Part shown: piece by piece, positions 1 to 7,119 of the stretch
How the letters are laid out: the number at the start of each line of letters is the position of its first letter
Position numbering within the stretch: position 1 is the first letter of the stretch
Source of the DNA: Firmicutes bacterium CAG:95
Lineage (GTDB): Bacteria > Bacillota > Clostridia > Lachnospirales > Lachnospiraceae
NCBI GenBank assembly: GCA_000438155.1
Contig: FR902950.1
Span: 59,721 to 71,751 of the forward strand
Reading direction: 5' to 3'
Length of the DNA stretch: 12,031 bases
Notes under the pieces: generated by a model
Seen by the model: only the letters and a program-made list of their open reading frames with translations
Told to the model about the DNA's origin: nothing
Database searches by the model: none
Made by a program: the position numbers and the translations under genes

Positions 1-2328
1 TTCCTGCTGGATCTCCTGCTTGCTCCGGTTGATCTCCTGAATCTGGGTCTCAATCTCACGCTCTTCGTTCTTTAATTCCACCGAGCCTTCGGAAGCTTCA
101 TTCTTACGTTCTTCTGCCTTAATGACATTCAGTCTTGCAGTATTCTGTTCAATGAACTTTTTCTGTAATGCCGCCTTGTCTTCTTCGAGGCTTAAACGTA
201 ACTGGTTACGCTCCTGCTTGGTCTTCTCGATGTCCTCTAACAGCTCATCTACCTGTTTTAAATATTTCTTCACCTTCTCATTCAGTTCTTCTATTTCGCG
301 CCGCCGTCCGAGAAGATTACTGTTATTCTTAAATGCACCACCGCTGATGGCACCACCCGGTACTAAAAGTTCTCCTTCCAGCGTAACCATACGGATACCG
401 TAATCAAATTTCCTTGCAATCTTTACGGCATTGTCGACATTATCTACAACAACAATTCTTCCCAACATGGCTTTGGCTACGTTCTTATATTTCGCATCAA
501 TATGAACCAGCTCGTCTGCCATGCCGATCACTCCCTTTTCCTTAAGGGACTCCGGATTTTTAAACTCCTGCGGCTTTGTGATACTCGTTAAGGGTAAAAA
601 GGTAGCTCGTCCCGATTTCGTATCCTTTAAGAAACGGATCATGCGTTTCGCCGTCTCTTCATCATCCGTAACGATGTTCTGGATGTTACCTCCTAATGCC
701 GTTTCAATCGCGGTTTCATACTTCTTATCTACTTTAATGATGTCCGCAACAACACCGACAATTCCCTTTTCCTGCTCCTTGCGTTCCATGACCTTCTTGA
801 CACTGCCGCCATAGCCTTCATAACGCTCGGTCAGGTTTGTCAATGCCTCAAGCTTCGACTTCTCCTGATGGTAATTCACCTGGGTATCACGAAGAAGCTG
901 ATCCTTCTTTGAAAGCTCCTCACGGATCAGGGCAAGCTTTTCTTCCTTACTCTGCTGGGAATCGTTCAGGGCACGGATCTGTTCGTTAATCTTTTCAAAT
1001 TCTTCCTCGAGGGATTTAATTACGGCTTCCTGCTGGGCCTCATCCGACTTCACGCGTAAGATCCGTGAGGTCAGCTCGGACTTCCGGATGTTGATCTGCT
1101 CGGTCATGCTGTCGTATCGTCCAAGCTTTGATTTAATCGTGGCCCTCGCATTCAGCGCATCAATGATTGTATTTTTACCACTCTCGATTTCATTATTTAA
1201 TTCTTCAATTGCTTTCTGTACCGTAAGCAGCTTTTCTTTTGCTTCATTACGGGTCTTCTCGATTTCGGCAACCTGTTCATCAATCACCGATTTATCCTTG
1301 AGAATTCCTTCCTTATCCAGCTTCCGGTCATCAATTTCCTTCTGAATGGCCTGTTGCCGTGACAGGAAATGCTCTTCGTTGCTCTGTGCGGATTTGATCT
1401 GTTCCTTTAAGACATTGATCTCACCCTCTAACTTACCACGCATCACACTTGTATCGGTAATGGTATTCCGTTCCTGTTCAATGGTGGCATCGAGCTGTTC
1501 GATTTCTGCCTGTACCTTTTCATATTCTTCCCTGATCTGCTCATAACGCTTCGAGGTTTCCGCAAGATCATCACTGGCAATCCGGTACTTCCCGGTTACT
1601 GCACTTAACTGCTCCTGTAAATGCAGGTTTTCCAAAAGAAACAGGTTCACATCCAGCGTTTTCAGTTCTTCCTTCTTTTTCAGGTAGATCTTCGCCTTTT
1701 CCGATTGCTTTTCTAACGGTCCTACCTGCTTTTCCAGCTCGGAAAGAATATCGTTTACACGGACTAAATTCTGCTTTTCATCCTCTAACTTCTTCTGGGC
1801 AGCTACCTTACGCTTCTTAAACTTCACAATGCCGGCTGCCTCATCAAAAAGCTCACGGCGTTCTTCCGGCTTACCACTTAAAATCTTATCAATCTGCCCC
1901 TGTCCAATGATCGAATAGCCTTCTTTACCAATACCGGTATCGTAAAAGAGCTCATTCACATCCTTCAGACGGCACGGTGTTCCATTCAACAGATATTCAC
2001 TTTCTCCGGAACGGTAGATTCGTCTGGCAACGGTAACCTCATCATAATCAATCGCCATGTGGTGATCTGAATTGTCAAAGGTAATTGCCACATAGGCATA
2101 TCCCATTGGCTTACGAAGTTCTGTACCCGAGAAAATGACATCCTGCATGGAGGCTCCACGCAGCTGCTTGATACGCTGTTCACCCAATACCCAGCGGACC
2201 GCATCGGCAACATTGCTCTTACCACTTCCGTTAGGTCCTACAATTCCGGTAATACCATTGTGAAACTGAAGCACAATTTTATTTGCAAAGGACTTAAATC
2301 CATGAATTTCTATACTTTTTAAATACAT
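1..2328 (-). CDS. smc: Chromosome segregation protein SMC, N-terminal 776 codons (3' end cut by window edge)
   Basis: SMC forms a dimeric ATPase with ScpA and ScpB that compacts and segregates the nucleoid. The frame is open without a stop from the ATG at 2328 to base 1. It begins MYLKSIEIHGFKSF, with the Walker A motif GPNGSGKS at residues 31-38 and the Q-loop segment IIGQGQIDKIL near 139-149. A charged coiled coil rich in Glu, Lys and Gln runs from about 165 to 500. The hinge spans about 503-665, shown by EGYGGSV at its start, RATFLPLTS inside, and PGGAISGG at 657-664 at its end. The returning coiled coil begins after that. The C-terminal head (signature motif and Walker B), about 400 residues, lies outside the window. 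Only 17 bases separate it from the rnc stop. Its Shine-Dalgarno is weak: ATAGG sits about 12 bases from the ATG, so coupling to rnc translation is plausible. No frameshift or stop is seen. Confidence 0.97.
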   Translation of the reverse strand, partial: MYLKSIEIHGFKSFANKIVLQFHNGITGIVGPNGSGKSNVADAVRWVLGEQRIKQLRGASMQDVIFSGTELRKPMGYAYVAITFDNSDHHMAIDYDEVTVARRIYRSGESEYLLNGTPCRLKDVNELFYDTGIGKEGYSIIGQGQIDKILSGKPEERRELFDEAAGIVKFKKRKVAAQKKLEDEKQNLVRVNDILSELEKQVGPLEKQSEKAKIYLKKKEELKTLDVNLFLLENLHLQEQLSAVTGKYRIASDDLAETSKRYEQIREEYEKVQAEIEQLDATIEQERNTITDTSVMRGKLEGEINVLKEQIKSAQSNEEHFLSRQQAIQKEIDDRKLDKEGILKDKSVIDEQVAEIEKTRNEAKEKLLTVQKAIEELNNEIESGKNTIIDALNARATIKSKLGRYDSMTEQINIRKSELTSRILRVKSDEAQQEAVIKSLEEEFEKINEQIRALNDSQQSKEEKLALIREELSKKDQLLRDTQVNYHQEKSKLEALTNLTERYEGYGGSVKKVMERKEQEKGIVGVVADIIKVDKKYETAIETALGGNIQNIVTDDEETAKRMIRFLKDTKSGRATFLPLTSITKPQEFKNPESLKEKGVIGMADELVHIDAKYKNVAKAMLGRIVVVDNVDNAVKIARKFDYGIRMVTLEGELLVPGGAISGGAFKNNSNLLGRRREIEELNEKVKKYLKQVDELLEDIEKTKQERNQLRLSLEEDKAALQKKFIEQNTARLNVIKAEERKNEASEGSVELKNEEREIETQIQEINRSKQEIQQE

Positions 2329-2345
2329 TCCGTTAACAACCTATT

Positions 2346-3041
2346 CTATAAATTCTCTTGTGGAGACTTCATCAGCACCGCATAAGCTGCCTGCTGTTCC
2401 GCAGATTTCTTGCTTTTACCGTTGCCGCTTCCTACGCATTTCCCATCAATCCATGCTTCGATCACAAAGACCTTATCATGATCCGGTCCGGATTCCGAAA
2501 CCAGACGGTAGGTCAGCTCCTTGCCACCCTTCTGTGCCCGTTCCTGTAAAATGGATTTGCTGTCATAAAAGAGCTGCTTCGTCTCAAGATCGGACAGGAT
2601 CCACTGGTGGACGTATCTTTTGGCCTCTTCAAAACCGCCATCCAGATAAATGGCGCCAAGCACGGCCTCCATGACATCCGAAACGATGGAATCTCTCTCT
2701 CTTCCTCCGGTTGCCTCTTCCCCCTTGCCAAGAAGGATATACTTCTGCAGGGAAATGTCTCTGGCGCAATAGGCAAGTGCAGGCTCACAAACCATGGAGG
2801 AACGGACTCTGGTAAGCTGTCCCTCCTTCCACTCCGGATAATGCTCAAAAAAGAACTGGCTTGAAATCAGCTCTAACACCGCATCACCTAAGAACTCCAG
2901 ACGTTCATAATTTGGATGCTTATTGATCTTCTGTTCGTTCGAAAAAGAGCTATGGGTCAAGGCCTGCAGTAATAACTTTTTGTCCTGGAACTCATAGCCG
3001 ATTTTCTCTTCTAAACTGCTAAAATCTTCATTTGGTAACAT
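2346..3041 (-). CDS. rnc: Ribonuclease III
   Basis: Double-strand-specific endoribonuclease that processes rRNA precursors and structured mRNAs in the cytoplasm; it is a Mg-dependent homodimer. The predicted protein has 231 residues, the usual family length. The RNase III signature ERLEFLGDAVL is at 46-56, giving catalytic Glu49 and Asp53. The second acidic pair lies in SDVMEAVLGA (Asp122, Glu125). A C-terminal double-stranded RNA-binding domain covers about 160-226 and ends with the basic GNGKSKKSAEQQAA segment. The frame extends 9 codons upstream to an ATG at 3068, but that codon lies inside the 3065-3103 hairpin and has no ribosome binding site. The ATG at 3041 has GGGAG six bases upstream and is preferred. 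It lies between acpP and smc, the conserved Firmicute order. Confidence 0.96.
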   Translation of the reverse strand: MLPNEDFSSLEEKIGYEFQDKKLLLQALTHSSFSNEQKINKHPNYERLEFLGDAVLELISSQFFFEHYPEWKEGQLTRVRSSMVCEPALAYCARDISLQKYILLGKGEEATGGRERDSIVSDVMEAVLGAIYLDGGFEEAKRYVHQWILSDLETKQLFYDSKSILQERAQKGGKELTYRLVSESGPDHDKVFVIEAWIDGKCVGSGNGKSKKSAEQQAAYAVLMKSPQENL

Positions 3042-3047
3042 GATATT

Positions 3048-3052
3048 CTCCC
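3048..3052 (-). promoter_or_regulatory. Ribosome binding site that sets the rnc start
   Basis: GGGAG on the minus strand lies six bases before the ATG at 3041. The competing in-frame ATG at 3068 has only the U-rich arm of a hairpin upstream of it. This decides for the shorter, 231-residue RNase III. Confidence 0.75.
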
Positions 3053-3064
3053 ATATGCATGGCA

Positions 3065-3103
3065 GCATCGGAAAAAAGCCCTAAAAGGGCTTTTTTTCGA
3101 TGC
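3065..3103 (-). terminator. Hairpin between acpP and rnc: intrinsic terminator or attenuator, possibly bidirectional
   Basis: GCCC at 3078-3081 pairs with GGGC at 3087-3090 around a 5-base loop. The stem continues with an A6/T6 tract (3072-3077 with 3091-3096). After one A-C mismatch on the minus-strand RNA (G-U on the plus strand) it continues with a further 6 perfect pairs, GCATCG at 3065-3070 against CGATGC at 3098-3103. The GC core followed by six U residues is a classical intrinsic terminator on the minus strand, starting about 27 bases after the acpP stop. The same structure would work on the plus strand. rnc begins only 23 bases further on, so it is more likely a partial terminator or processing site inside the operon than a full stop. 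Confidence 0.75.
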
Positions 3104-3129
3104 AATATATGCCGAAGGATAATTGATCC

Positions 3130-3360
3130 TTAGTTGGTTGCAGCTTTGATCATATTCACTGCTTCTTCCACCGTTGTAATTTTTTCAGCTTCCTCTGCGG
3201 GAACCTCTATATCAAATTCCTCTTCGATTCCCATAATAATCTGAAAAACATCCAAAGAATCAGCTCCCAGATCGTCAAGGAATGTTGTGTCCATCGTAAT
3301 TTCATCGGGATCAACGTTTAATACATCCGCAATAATTTTCTTTAATTTTTCAAATTCCAT
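3130..3360 (-). CDS. acpP: Acyl carrier protein
   Basis: Small acidic cytoplasmic protein that carries growing acyl chains on a 4'-phosphopantetheine arm for fatty acid and phospholipid synthesis. Length is 76 residues, typical for the family. The modification motif GADSLD places the phosphopantetheine attachment at Ser35, in a four-helix-type sequence rich in Glu and Asp. The start is supported by AAAGGA about 7 bases upstream. It begins 14 bases after the plsX stop, so the two are almost certainly cotranscribed. PlsX uses acyl-ACP as its substrate, which fits the pairing. A strong hairpin follows the gene and probably caps most transcripts after it, in keeping with the high demand for ACP. 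Confidence 0.98.
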   Translation of the reverse strand: MEFEKLKKIIADVLNVDPDEITMDTTFLDDLGADSLDVFQIIMGIEEEFDIEVPAEEAEKITTVEEAVNMIKAATN

Positions 3361-3374
3361 AGTGATAATCCTTT

Positions 3375-4388
3375 CTAGTTCTCTTCCATAGTAATTTTTT
3401 CTTTTATTTTTTGATTAATATTCTGTTCTGAAAAAGTAATACATTGCAGAATAGAATTCTTGATTTCAACAGCCTTGGAGCTGCCGTGAGTCTTAACCAC
3501 CAGACCCTTAAGTCCTAATAACGGTGCTCCGCCATACTGCTCTAAATCAAACGCCTTAAGTGTCTCCTTCAGGGCAGGCTTCACAAGAAGCGCACCGATT
3601 TTACTGCGCAGGGAGGTCATCATTCCTTCCTTTACCTTATGGATTAAAGATCTGCCGACACCCTCGTACATTTTAAGGATAACATTACCGACAAATGCCT
3701 CGCAGACAATAACATCAGCCGCGCCTGCCGGAATGTCTCTTGCTTCCACACTTCCGATAAAATGAATATCCGGACAGTTCTTCAAAAGAGGATAGGTTTC
3801 CTTTACGAGTGCATTGCCCTTTTCTTCCTCTGCACCGATATTGACAATGCCAACACGGGGATTCGAAATTCCCATAACACTTTCCATATATACGGATCCC
3901 ATCTTTGCAAACTGTACAAGATGAGAGGGTCTTGCATCGACATTCGCACCACAGTCAATCAGCAGTGCGCATCCCTTCTCAGTCGGAATCAACGGAGCAA
4001 GCGGAGGACGCTCCACACCTTTGATTCTTCCGACAATTACCTGTCCTCCAACCAGGGTAGCACCGGTGCTTCCTGCGGACACAAATGCATCACACGTACC
4101 GTCCTTCACTAAATTCAACGCCTTAACAATGGAAGAATCCTTCTTGCGGCGGATTGCCATAACCGGAGGCTCTGCGGTTTCAATGACCTCCGTTGCATTC
4201 ACTACCTCGATCCGGTCTACCGGGTAGGTATATTTCTCAAGTTCCCTGCGGACAAGCTCTTCCTGTCCGGTCAGATACACCTTGACATGATCGTTTGCAT
4301 GAACTGCATCGACAACGCCCTTTACGATTTCTACAGGGGCATTGTCACCGCCCATAGCGTCTACTGCAACATTGATAAAATCCGCCAT
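3375..4388 (-). CDS. plsX: Phosphate acyltransferase PlsX (acyl-ACP:phosphate acyltransferase)
   Basis: Converts acyl-ACP and phosphate into acyl-phosphate, the acyl donor used by PlsY to start phosphatidic acid synthesis; it is a peripheral membrane enzyme. The 337-residue product starts MADFINVAVDAMGGDNAP, the hallmark N-terminus. It also carries GSTGA, the DCGAN segment, RVGIVNIGAEEEKGN, EAFVGN and GGAPLLGLKG, all expected for PlsX. The frame extends six codons further to an ATG at 4406, but the ATG at 4388 has a perfect GGAGG seven bases upstream and matches the usual family start. Its own promoter candidate lies at 4417-4445, and acpP follows after 14 bases. No truncation is seen. Confidence 0.97.
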   Translation of the reverse strand: MADFINVAVDAMGGDNAPVEIVKGVVDAVHANDHVKVYLTGQEELVRRELEKYTYPVDRIEVVNATEVIETAEPPVMAIRRKKDSSIVKALNLVKDGTCDAFVSAGSTGATLVGGQVIVGRIKGVERPPLAPLIPTEKGCALLIDCGANVDARPSHLVQFAKMGSVYMESVMGISNPRVGIVNIGAEEEKGNALVKETYPLLKNCPDIHFIGSVEARDIPAGAADVIVCEAFVGNVILKMYEGVGRSLIHKVKEGMMTSLRSKIGALLVKPALKETLKAFDLEQYGGAPLLGLKGLVVKTHGSSKAVEIKNSILQCITFSEQNINQKIKEKITMEEN

Positions 4389-4395
4389 TTGGAAA

Positions 4396-4400
4396 CCTCC
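4396..4400 (-). promoter_or_regulatory. Ribosome binding site that sets the plsX start
   Basis: A perfect GGAGG on the minus strand lies seven bases from the ATG at 4388. The alternative ATG at 4406 would place this site inside the coding region and lacks a comparable site of its own. Confidence 0.8.
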
Positions 4401-4416
4401 GTCCATATCTTACTTA

Positions 4417-4445
4417 AATATACTAGACCGTTTCGTAAAAATCAA
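4417..4445 (-). promoter_or_regulatory. SigA-type promoter for the plsX-acpP-rnc-smc operon
   Basis: On the minus strand, TTGATT (4440-4445) and TATATT (4417-4422) are separated by exactly 17 bases. Both are close to the consensus TTGACA and TATAAT. The pair lies in the 89-base gap between the leuS stop and the plsX start. Transcription would begin near 4410, giving a leader of about 20 bases. I see no terminator between leuS and this promoter, so readthrough from leuS is also possible. Confidence 0.6.
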
Positions 4446-4477
4446 CCCTACATTATGATTTCGCCTGTACTGAATCC

Positions 4478-6889
4478 TTACTTCACTACAATATTGATAA
4501 TACGTCCCGGTACATAAATTTCTTTCACAATGGTTCCTGTCAGCTTGTCAGCCACAACTTCCTTACCCTTTGCAATTGCGGTATCCTTATCGACATCTGC
4601 AGGAAGCATTACGGTTGCCTTCACCTTACCATTAATCTGGATACCAATTTCCACAGTGTCTTCCTTTACTGCAGCTTCGTCATACTCCGGCCACTTTTCA
4701 AAGGCAATTGTCCCTGTATGACCAAGCATCTCCCAGAGTTCCTCACCGGTATGAGGGCAGATACAGGAGAACATCTTAATGAAGCCTTCTGCATATTCAC
4801 GGGGGCATTTGCCCTTCGTTACCGCATTCATAAAAATCATCATCTGTGCAATGGCAGTATTAAAGCCTAAGGTTTCAAAGTCGGAAGTAACCTTCTTAAC
4901 CGTCTGATGATATACCTTCTTTAAGGATTCATCATTTTCTTCGGTAATATTCTCAGGCTCGGTAAAATACTTGAATACTCTTCCGATAAATCTTCTTGCT
5001 CCTTCTACCCCCTGCTGGCTCCACGGCTTGGATACCTCTAAGGGTCCCATGAACATTTCATAAAGGCGAAGGGTATCTGCGCCGAAATCACGGACAATAT
5101 CACTCGGATTCACTACATATTCCGGGAAACGCTTACCCATCTTGATTCCGTTCTCACCTAAAATCATTCCCTGATGAACGAGCTTCTTAAACGGCTCCTT
5201 GACAGGAGAAAGACCCTTGTCATAAAGGAAACGGTTCCAGATTCTCGAATACATCAGATGTCCGACTGCATGCTCCGGTCCGCCGACATAAAGGTCAACC
5301 GGCATCCAGTGCTTTAACAGCTCCTGATTAGCGAATTCCTTATCATTATCCGGATCAATATAACGGAAATAATACCAGGAAGATCCTGCTGATCCGGGCA
5401 TGGTAGAGGTTTCTCTCTTCCCCTTAATTCCGTTATGGTCATACTGCTTCCACTCGGTTGCATTCTCAAGCGGAGCCTGTCCGTTACGTCCCTTGTAATC
5501 TTCCAGTTCCGGAAGAACTAACGGAAGTTCATCATCGTCCAGTACATGAATCTGTCCGTCTTCGGTATAAACCACCGGTACGGGCTCGCCCCAGTAACGC
5601 TGACGTGCAAAGATCCATTCACGGAAGTGATAATTCACTGTTTTCTTGGCTACACCCATAGAAACGAGCTTATTGGTAATGGCTTCCTTTGCTTCTTCTA
5701 CCGTAAGTCCGGTAAATTCTTCGGAATTGATCAGCCTGCAGCCCTTGCCGAGGTAATCCTGCTTTTCAAAGGCATGTTCGGAAACATCTGCACCATCAAT
5801 AACCTGGATACGGGGAATGTTGTGTGCGATGGAATATTCAAAGTCTCTCTGATCATGGGAAGGAACTGCCATAACAGCACCGGTTCCATAATTTGCCAGC
5901 ACGAAGTCACCGATGTAAAGCGGAACTTCCTTGCCGTTTACCGGATTGATACAGGTAACACCCTTTAATTCGCATCCGGACTTTGTTTTATTTAATTCGG
6001 TACGGTCCATATCGTTCTTCTTGATCGTTTCATCGATATAGGCCTGTACTTCTTCTTTATTCTGGATTCTCGGCATTAAATCCTTCACGATCTGTCCGTC
6101 CGGAGCCAGTACCATAAAGGTAATGCCATAAATCGTTTCAATACAGGTCGTGTAAATGGAAAACTCTCCACCACCTACGATCTGGAATTTCACCTCAACA
6201 CCTTCGGAACGTCCGATCCAGTGTCTCTGAATATCCTTCGTGGATTCCGGCCAGTCAATTTCATTTAAACCTTCCAGAAGCTTGTCTGCGAAAGCCACCT
6301 GATCAATAACCCACTGCTTCATATTCTTACGGATAACAGGATAGCCGCCACGCTCGGACTTTCCATCAATGACCTCATCATTGGAAAGAACAGTTCCCAG
6401 TTCCTCGCACCAGTTTACCGGCATATCAACCAGCTTTGCATAGCCATCCAGGTATAACTGCTTGAAAATCCACTGGGTCCATTTATAAAACTTCGGATCG
6501 GAGGTTGCAATCATCTTGGACCAGTCATAGTCAAAGCCAAGCTCCTTCAACTGATTGGTAAAGGTCTCGATATTCTTCTCGGTGAAACCTGCCGGATGAT
6601 GACCGGTCGTCACGGCATACTGCTCTGCCGGAAGACCAAACGAATCATATCCCATTGGATGAAGCACGTTGTAGCCCTGCATTCTCTTCATTCTGGACAT
6701 GATATCGGTTGCTGTATAGCCCTCGGGATGTCCGGCATGCAGACCGACACCGGAAGGATACGGGAACATATCTAAAGCATAATACTTGGGTTTGGAGAAA
6801 TCCCAGACATCTGTCTTGAATGTCTGATGCTCCTCCCAGTATTTCTGCCATTTACTTTCAATTTCTCTGTGATTATAAGGGATTGCCAT
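4478..6889 (-). CDS. leuS: Leucyl-tRNA synthetase, class I
   Basis: Charges tRNA(Leu) with leucine using ATP and hydrolyses mischarged tRNA in its CP1 editing domain. The 803-residue length matches Firmicute LeuRS. The HIGH-type motif is HAGH at 51-54, within PYPSGVGLHAGHPEGYTATD. The CP1 editing domain spans about 225-420. It ends in a normal GTGAVMAVPSHDQRDFE segment, which keeps the Asp needed for editing, but its threonine-rich motif reads TTCIET at 247-252 instead of the usual TTRPDT. The catalytic motif normally written KMSKS reads KMGKR at 583-587, keeping both lysines. The leucine-specific insertion of E. coli LeuRS before that motif is absent, as in Bacillus. The anticodon-binding and C-terminal domains are complete. 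The ATG has no good Shine-Dalgarno at normal spacing, and a 17-codon ORF ends 5 bases before it. Confidence 0.97.
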   Translation of the reverse strand: MAIPYNHREIESKWQKYWEEHQTFKTDVWDFSKPKYYALDMFPYPSGVGLHAGHPEGYTATDIMSRMKRMQGYNVLHPMGYDSFGLPAEQYAVTTGHHPAGFTEKNIETFTNQLKELGFDYDWSKMIATSDPKFYKWTQWIFKQLYLDGYAKLVDMPVNWCEELGTVLSNDEVIDGKSERGGYPVIRKNMKQWVIDQVAFADKLLEGLNEIDWPESTKDIQRHWIGRSEGVEVKFQIVGGGEFSIYTTCIETIYGITFMVLAPDGQIVKDLMPRIQNKEEVQAYIDETIKKNDMDRTELNKTKSGCELKGVTCINPVNGKEVPLYIGDFVLANYGTGAVMAVPSHDQRDFEYSIAHNIPRIQVIDGADVSEHAFEKQDYLGKGCRLINSEEFTGLTVEEAKEAITNKLVSMGVAKKTVNYHFREWIFARQRYWGEPVPVVYTEDGQIHVLDDDELPLVLPELEDYKGRNGQAPLENATEWKQYDHNGIKGKRETSTMPGSAGSSWYYFRYIDPDNDKEFANQELLKHWMPVDLYVGGPEHAVGHLMYSRIWNRFLYDKGLSPVKEPFKKLVHQGMILGENGIKMGKRFPEYVVNPSDIVRDFGADTLRLYEMFMGPLEVSKPWSQQGVEGARRFIGRVFKYFTEPENITEENDESLKKVYHQTVKKVTSDFETLGFNTAIAQMMIFMNAVTKGKCPREYAEGFIKMFSCICPHTGEELWEMLGHTGTIAFEKWPEYDEAAVKEDTVEIGIQINGKVKATVMLPADVDKDTAIAKGKEVVADKLTGTIVKEIYVPGRIINIVVK

Positions 6890-6894
6890 AGCGA

Positions 6895-6948
6895 TTACCC
6901 AGCCTTTCTTTCCATGAACTCTTTCCTTGAACTAAGCCTGATACCCAT
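6895..6948 (-). CDS. Possible 17-codon upstream ORF in the leuS leader
   Basis: An ATG at 6948 opens a frame encoding MGIRLSSRKEFMERKAG and stops with TAA at 6895-6897, five bases before the leuS ATG. GGAG lies four bases upstream of its start, which is somewhat close. An internal Met12 codon has AAGGA eight bases upstream. leuS itself lacks a well-placed ribosome binding site, so ribosomes finishing this ORF could re-initiate on leuS. The peptide has only one leucine codon, so classical attenuation by leucine codons is unlikely. Whether it is translated is unknown. Confidence 0.35.
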   Translation of the reverse strand: MGIRLSSRKEFMERKAG

Positions 6949-6993
6949 GAAACTCCAGGGAACCGGAAATCCATTAGTAAAAAGCCAATCTAA

Positions 6994-7022
6994 ATTGTAC
7001 CTATTCTACAGGAAAATGTCAA
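6994..7022 (-). promoter_or_regulatory. SigA-type promoter for leuS
   Basis: A perfect TTGACA (7017-7022 on the minus strand) is followed by a 17-base spacer and TACAAT (6994-6999). This is the best promoter match in the window. It begins directly at the tail of the upstream gene's terminator. The start of transcription would be near 6987, giving a leuS leader of about 98 bases, too short for a full T-box riboswitch. Confidence 0.75.
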
Positions 7023-7052
7023 GAAAAGGGGGATACCTTTTCGATATCCCCC
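7021..7052 (-). terminator. Intrinsic terminator after the EF-G-like gene
   Basis: On the minus strand a 10-bp stem (GGGGGATATC against GGTATCCCCC, with one T-G pair) closes a GAAAA loop and is followed by TTTTCTT. It lies about 67 bases past the stop of the EF-G-like gene and immediately before the leuS promoter. It therefore separates the two transcription units. Confidence 0.85.
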
Positions 7053-7119
7053 TGAAAAAACCTTCATCCGTAACGGTTCATGAAATCGTTCCCTTTCTTT
7101 GTATTCCTTCGCAGGTACC

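Noticed and set aside
122..1546. Several Ser- and Phe-rich plus-strand frames across the left end
   Set aside because: They are the antisense of the SMC coiled coil; Glu and Lys codons read backwards give Phe, Leu and Ser.
3042..3068. Nine-codon N-terminal extension of RNase III
   Set aside because: Its ATG lies within the terminator-like stem and has no ribosome binding site, while the ATG at 3041 does.
3115..3131. Small inverted repeat AAGGAT aattg ATCCTT at the acpP stop
   Set aside because: It has only six AT-rich pairs and no U-tract; the hairpin at 3065-3103 is the credible terminator.
4411..4431. Possible FapR operator upstream of plsX
   Set aside because: Only a CTAGTA-like half-site is visible; the symmetric second half of the FapR box is not there, and the bases are explained by the -10 region.
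5546..5968. 140-codon open frame on the plus strand inside leuS
   Set aside because: It is antisense to the LeuRS editing and catalytic domains and has no recognisable motifs.
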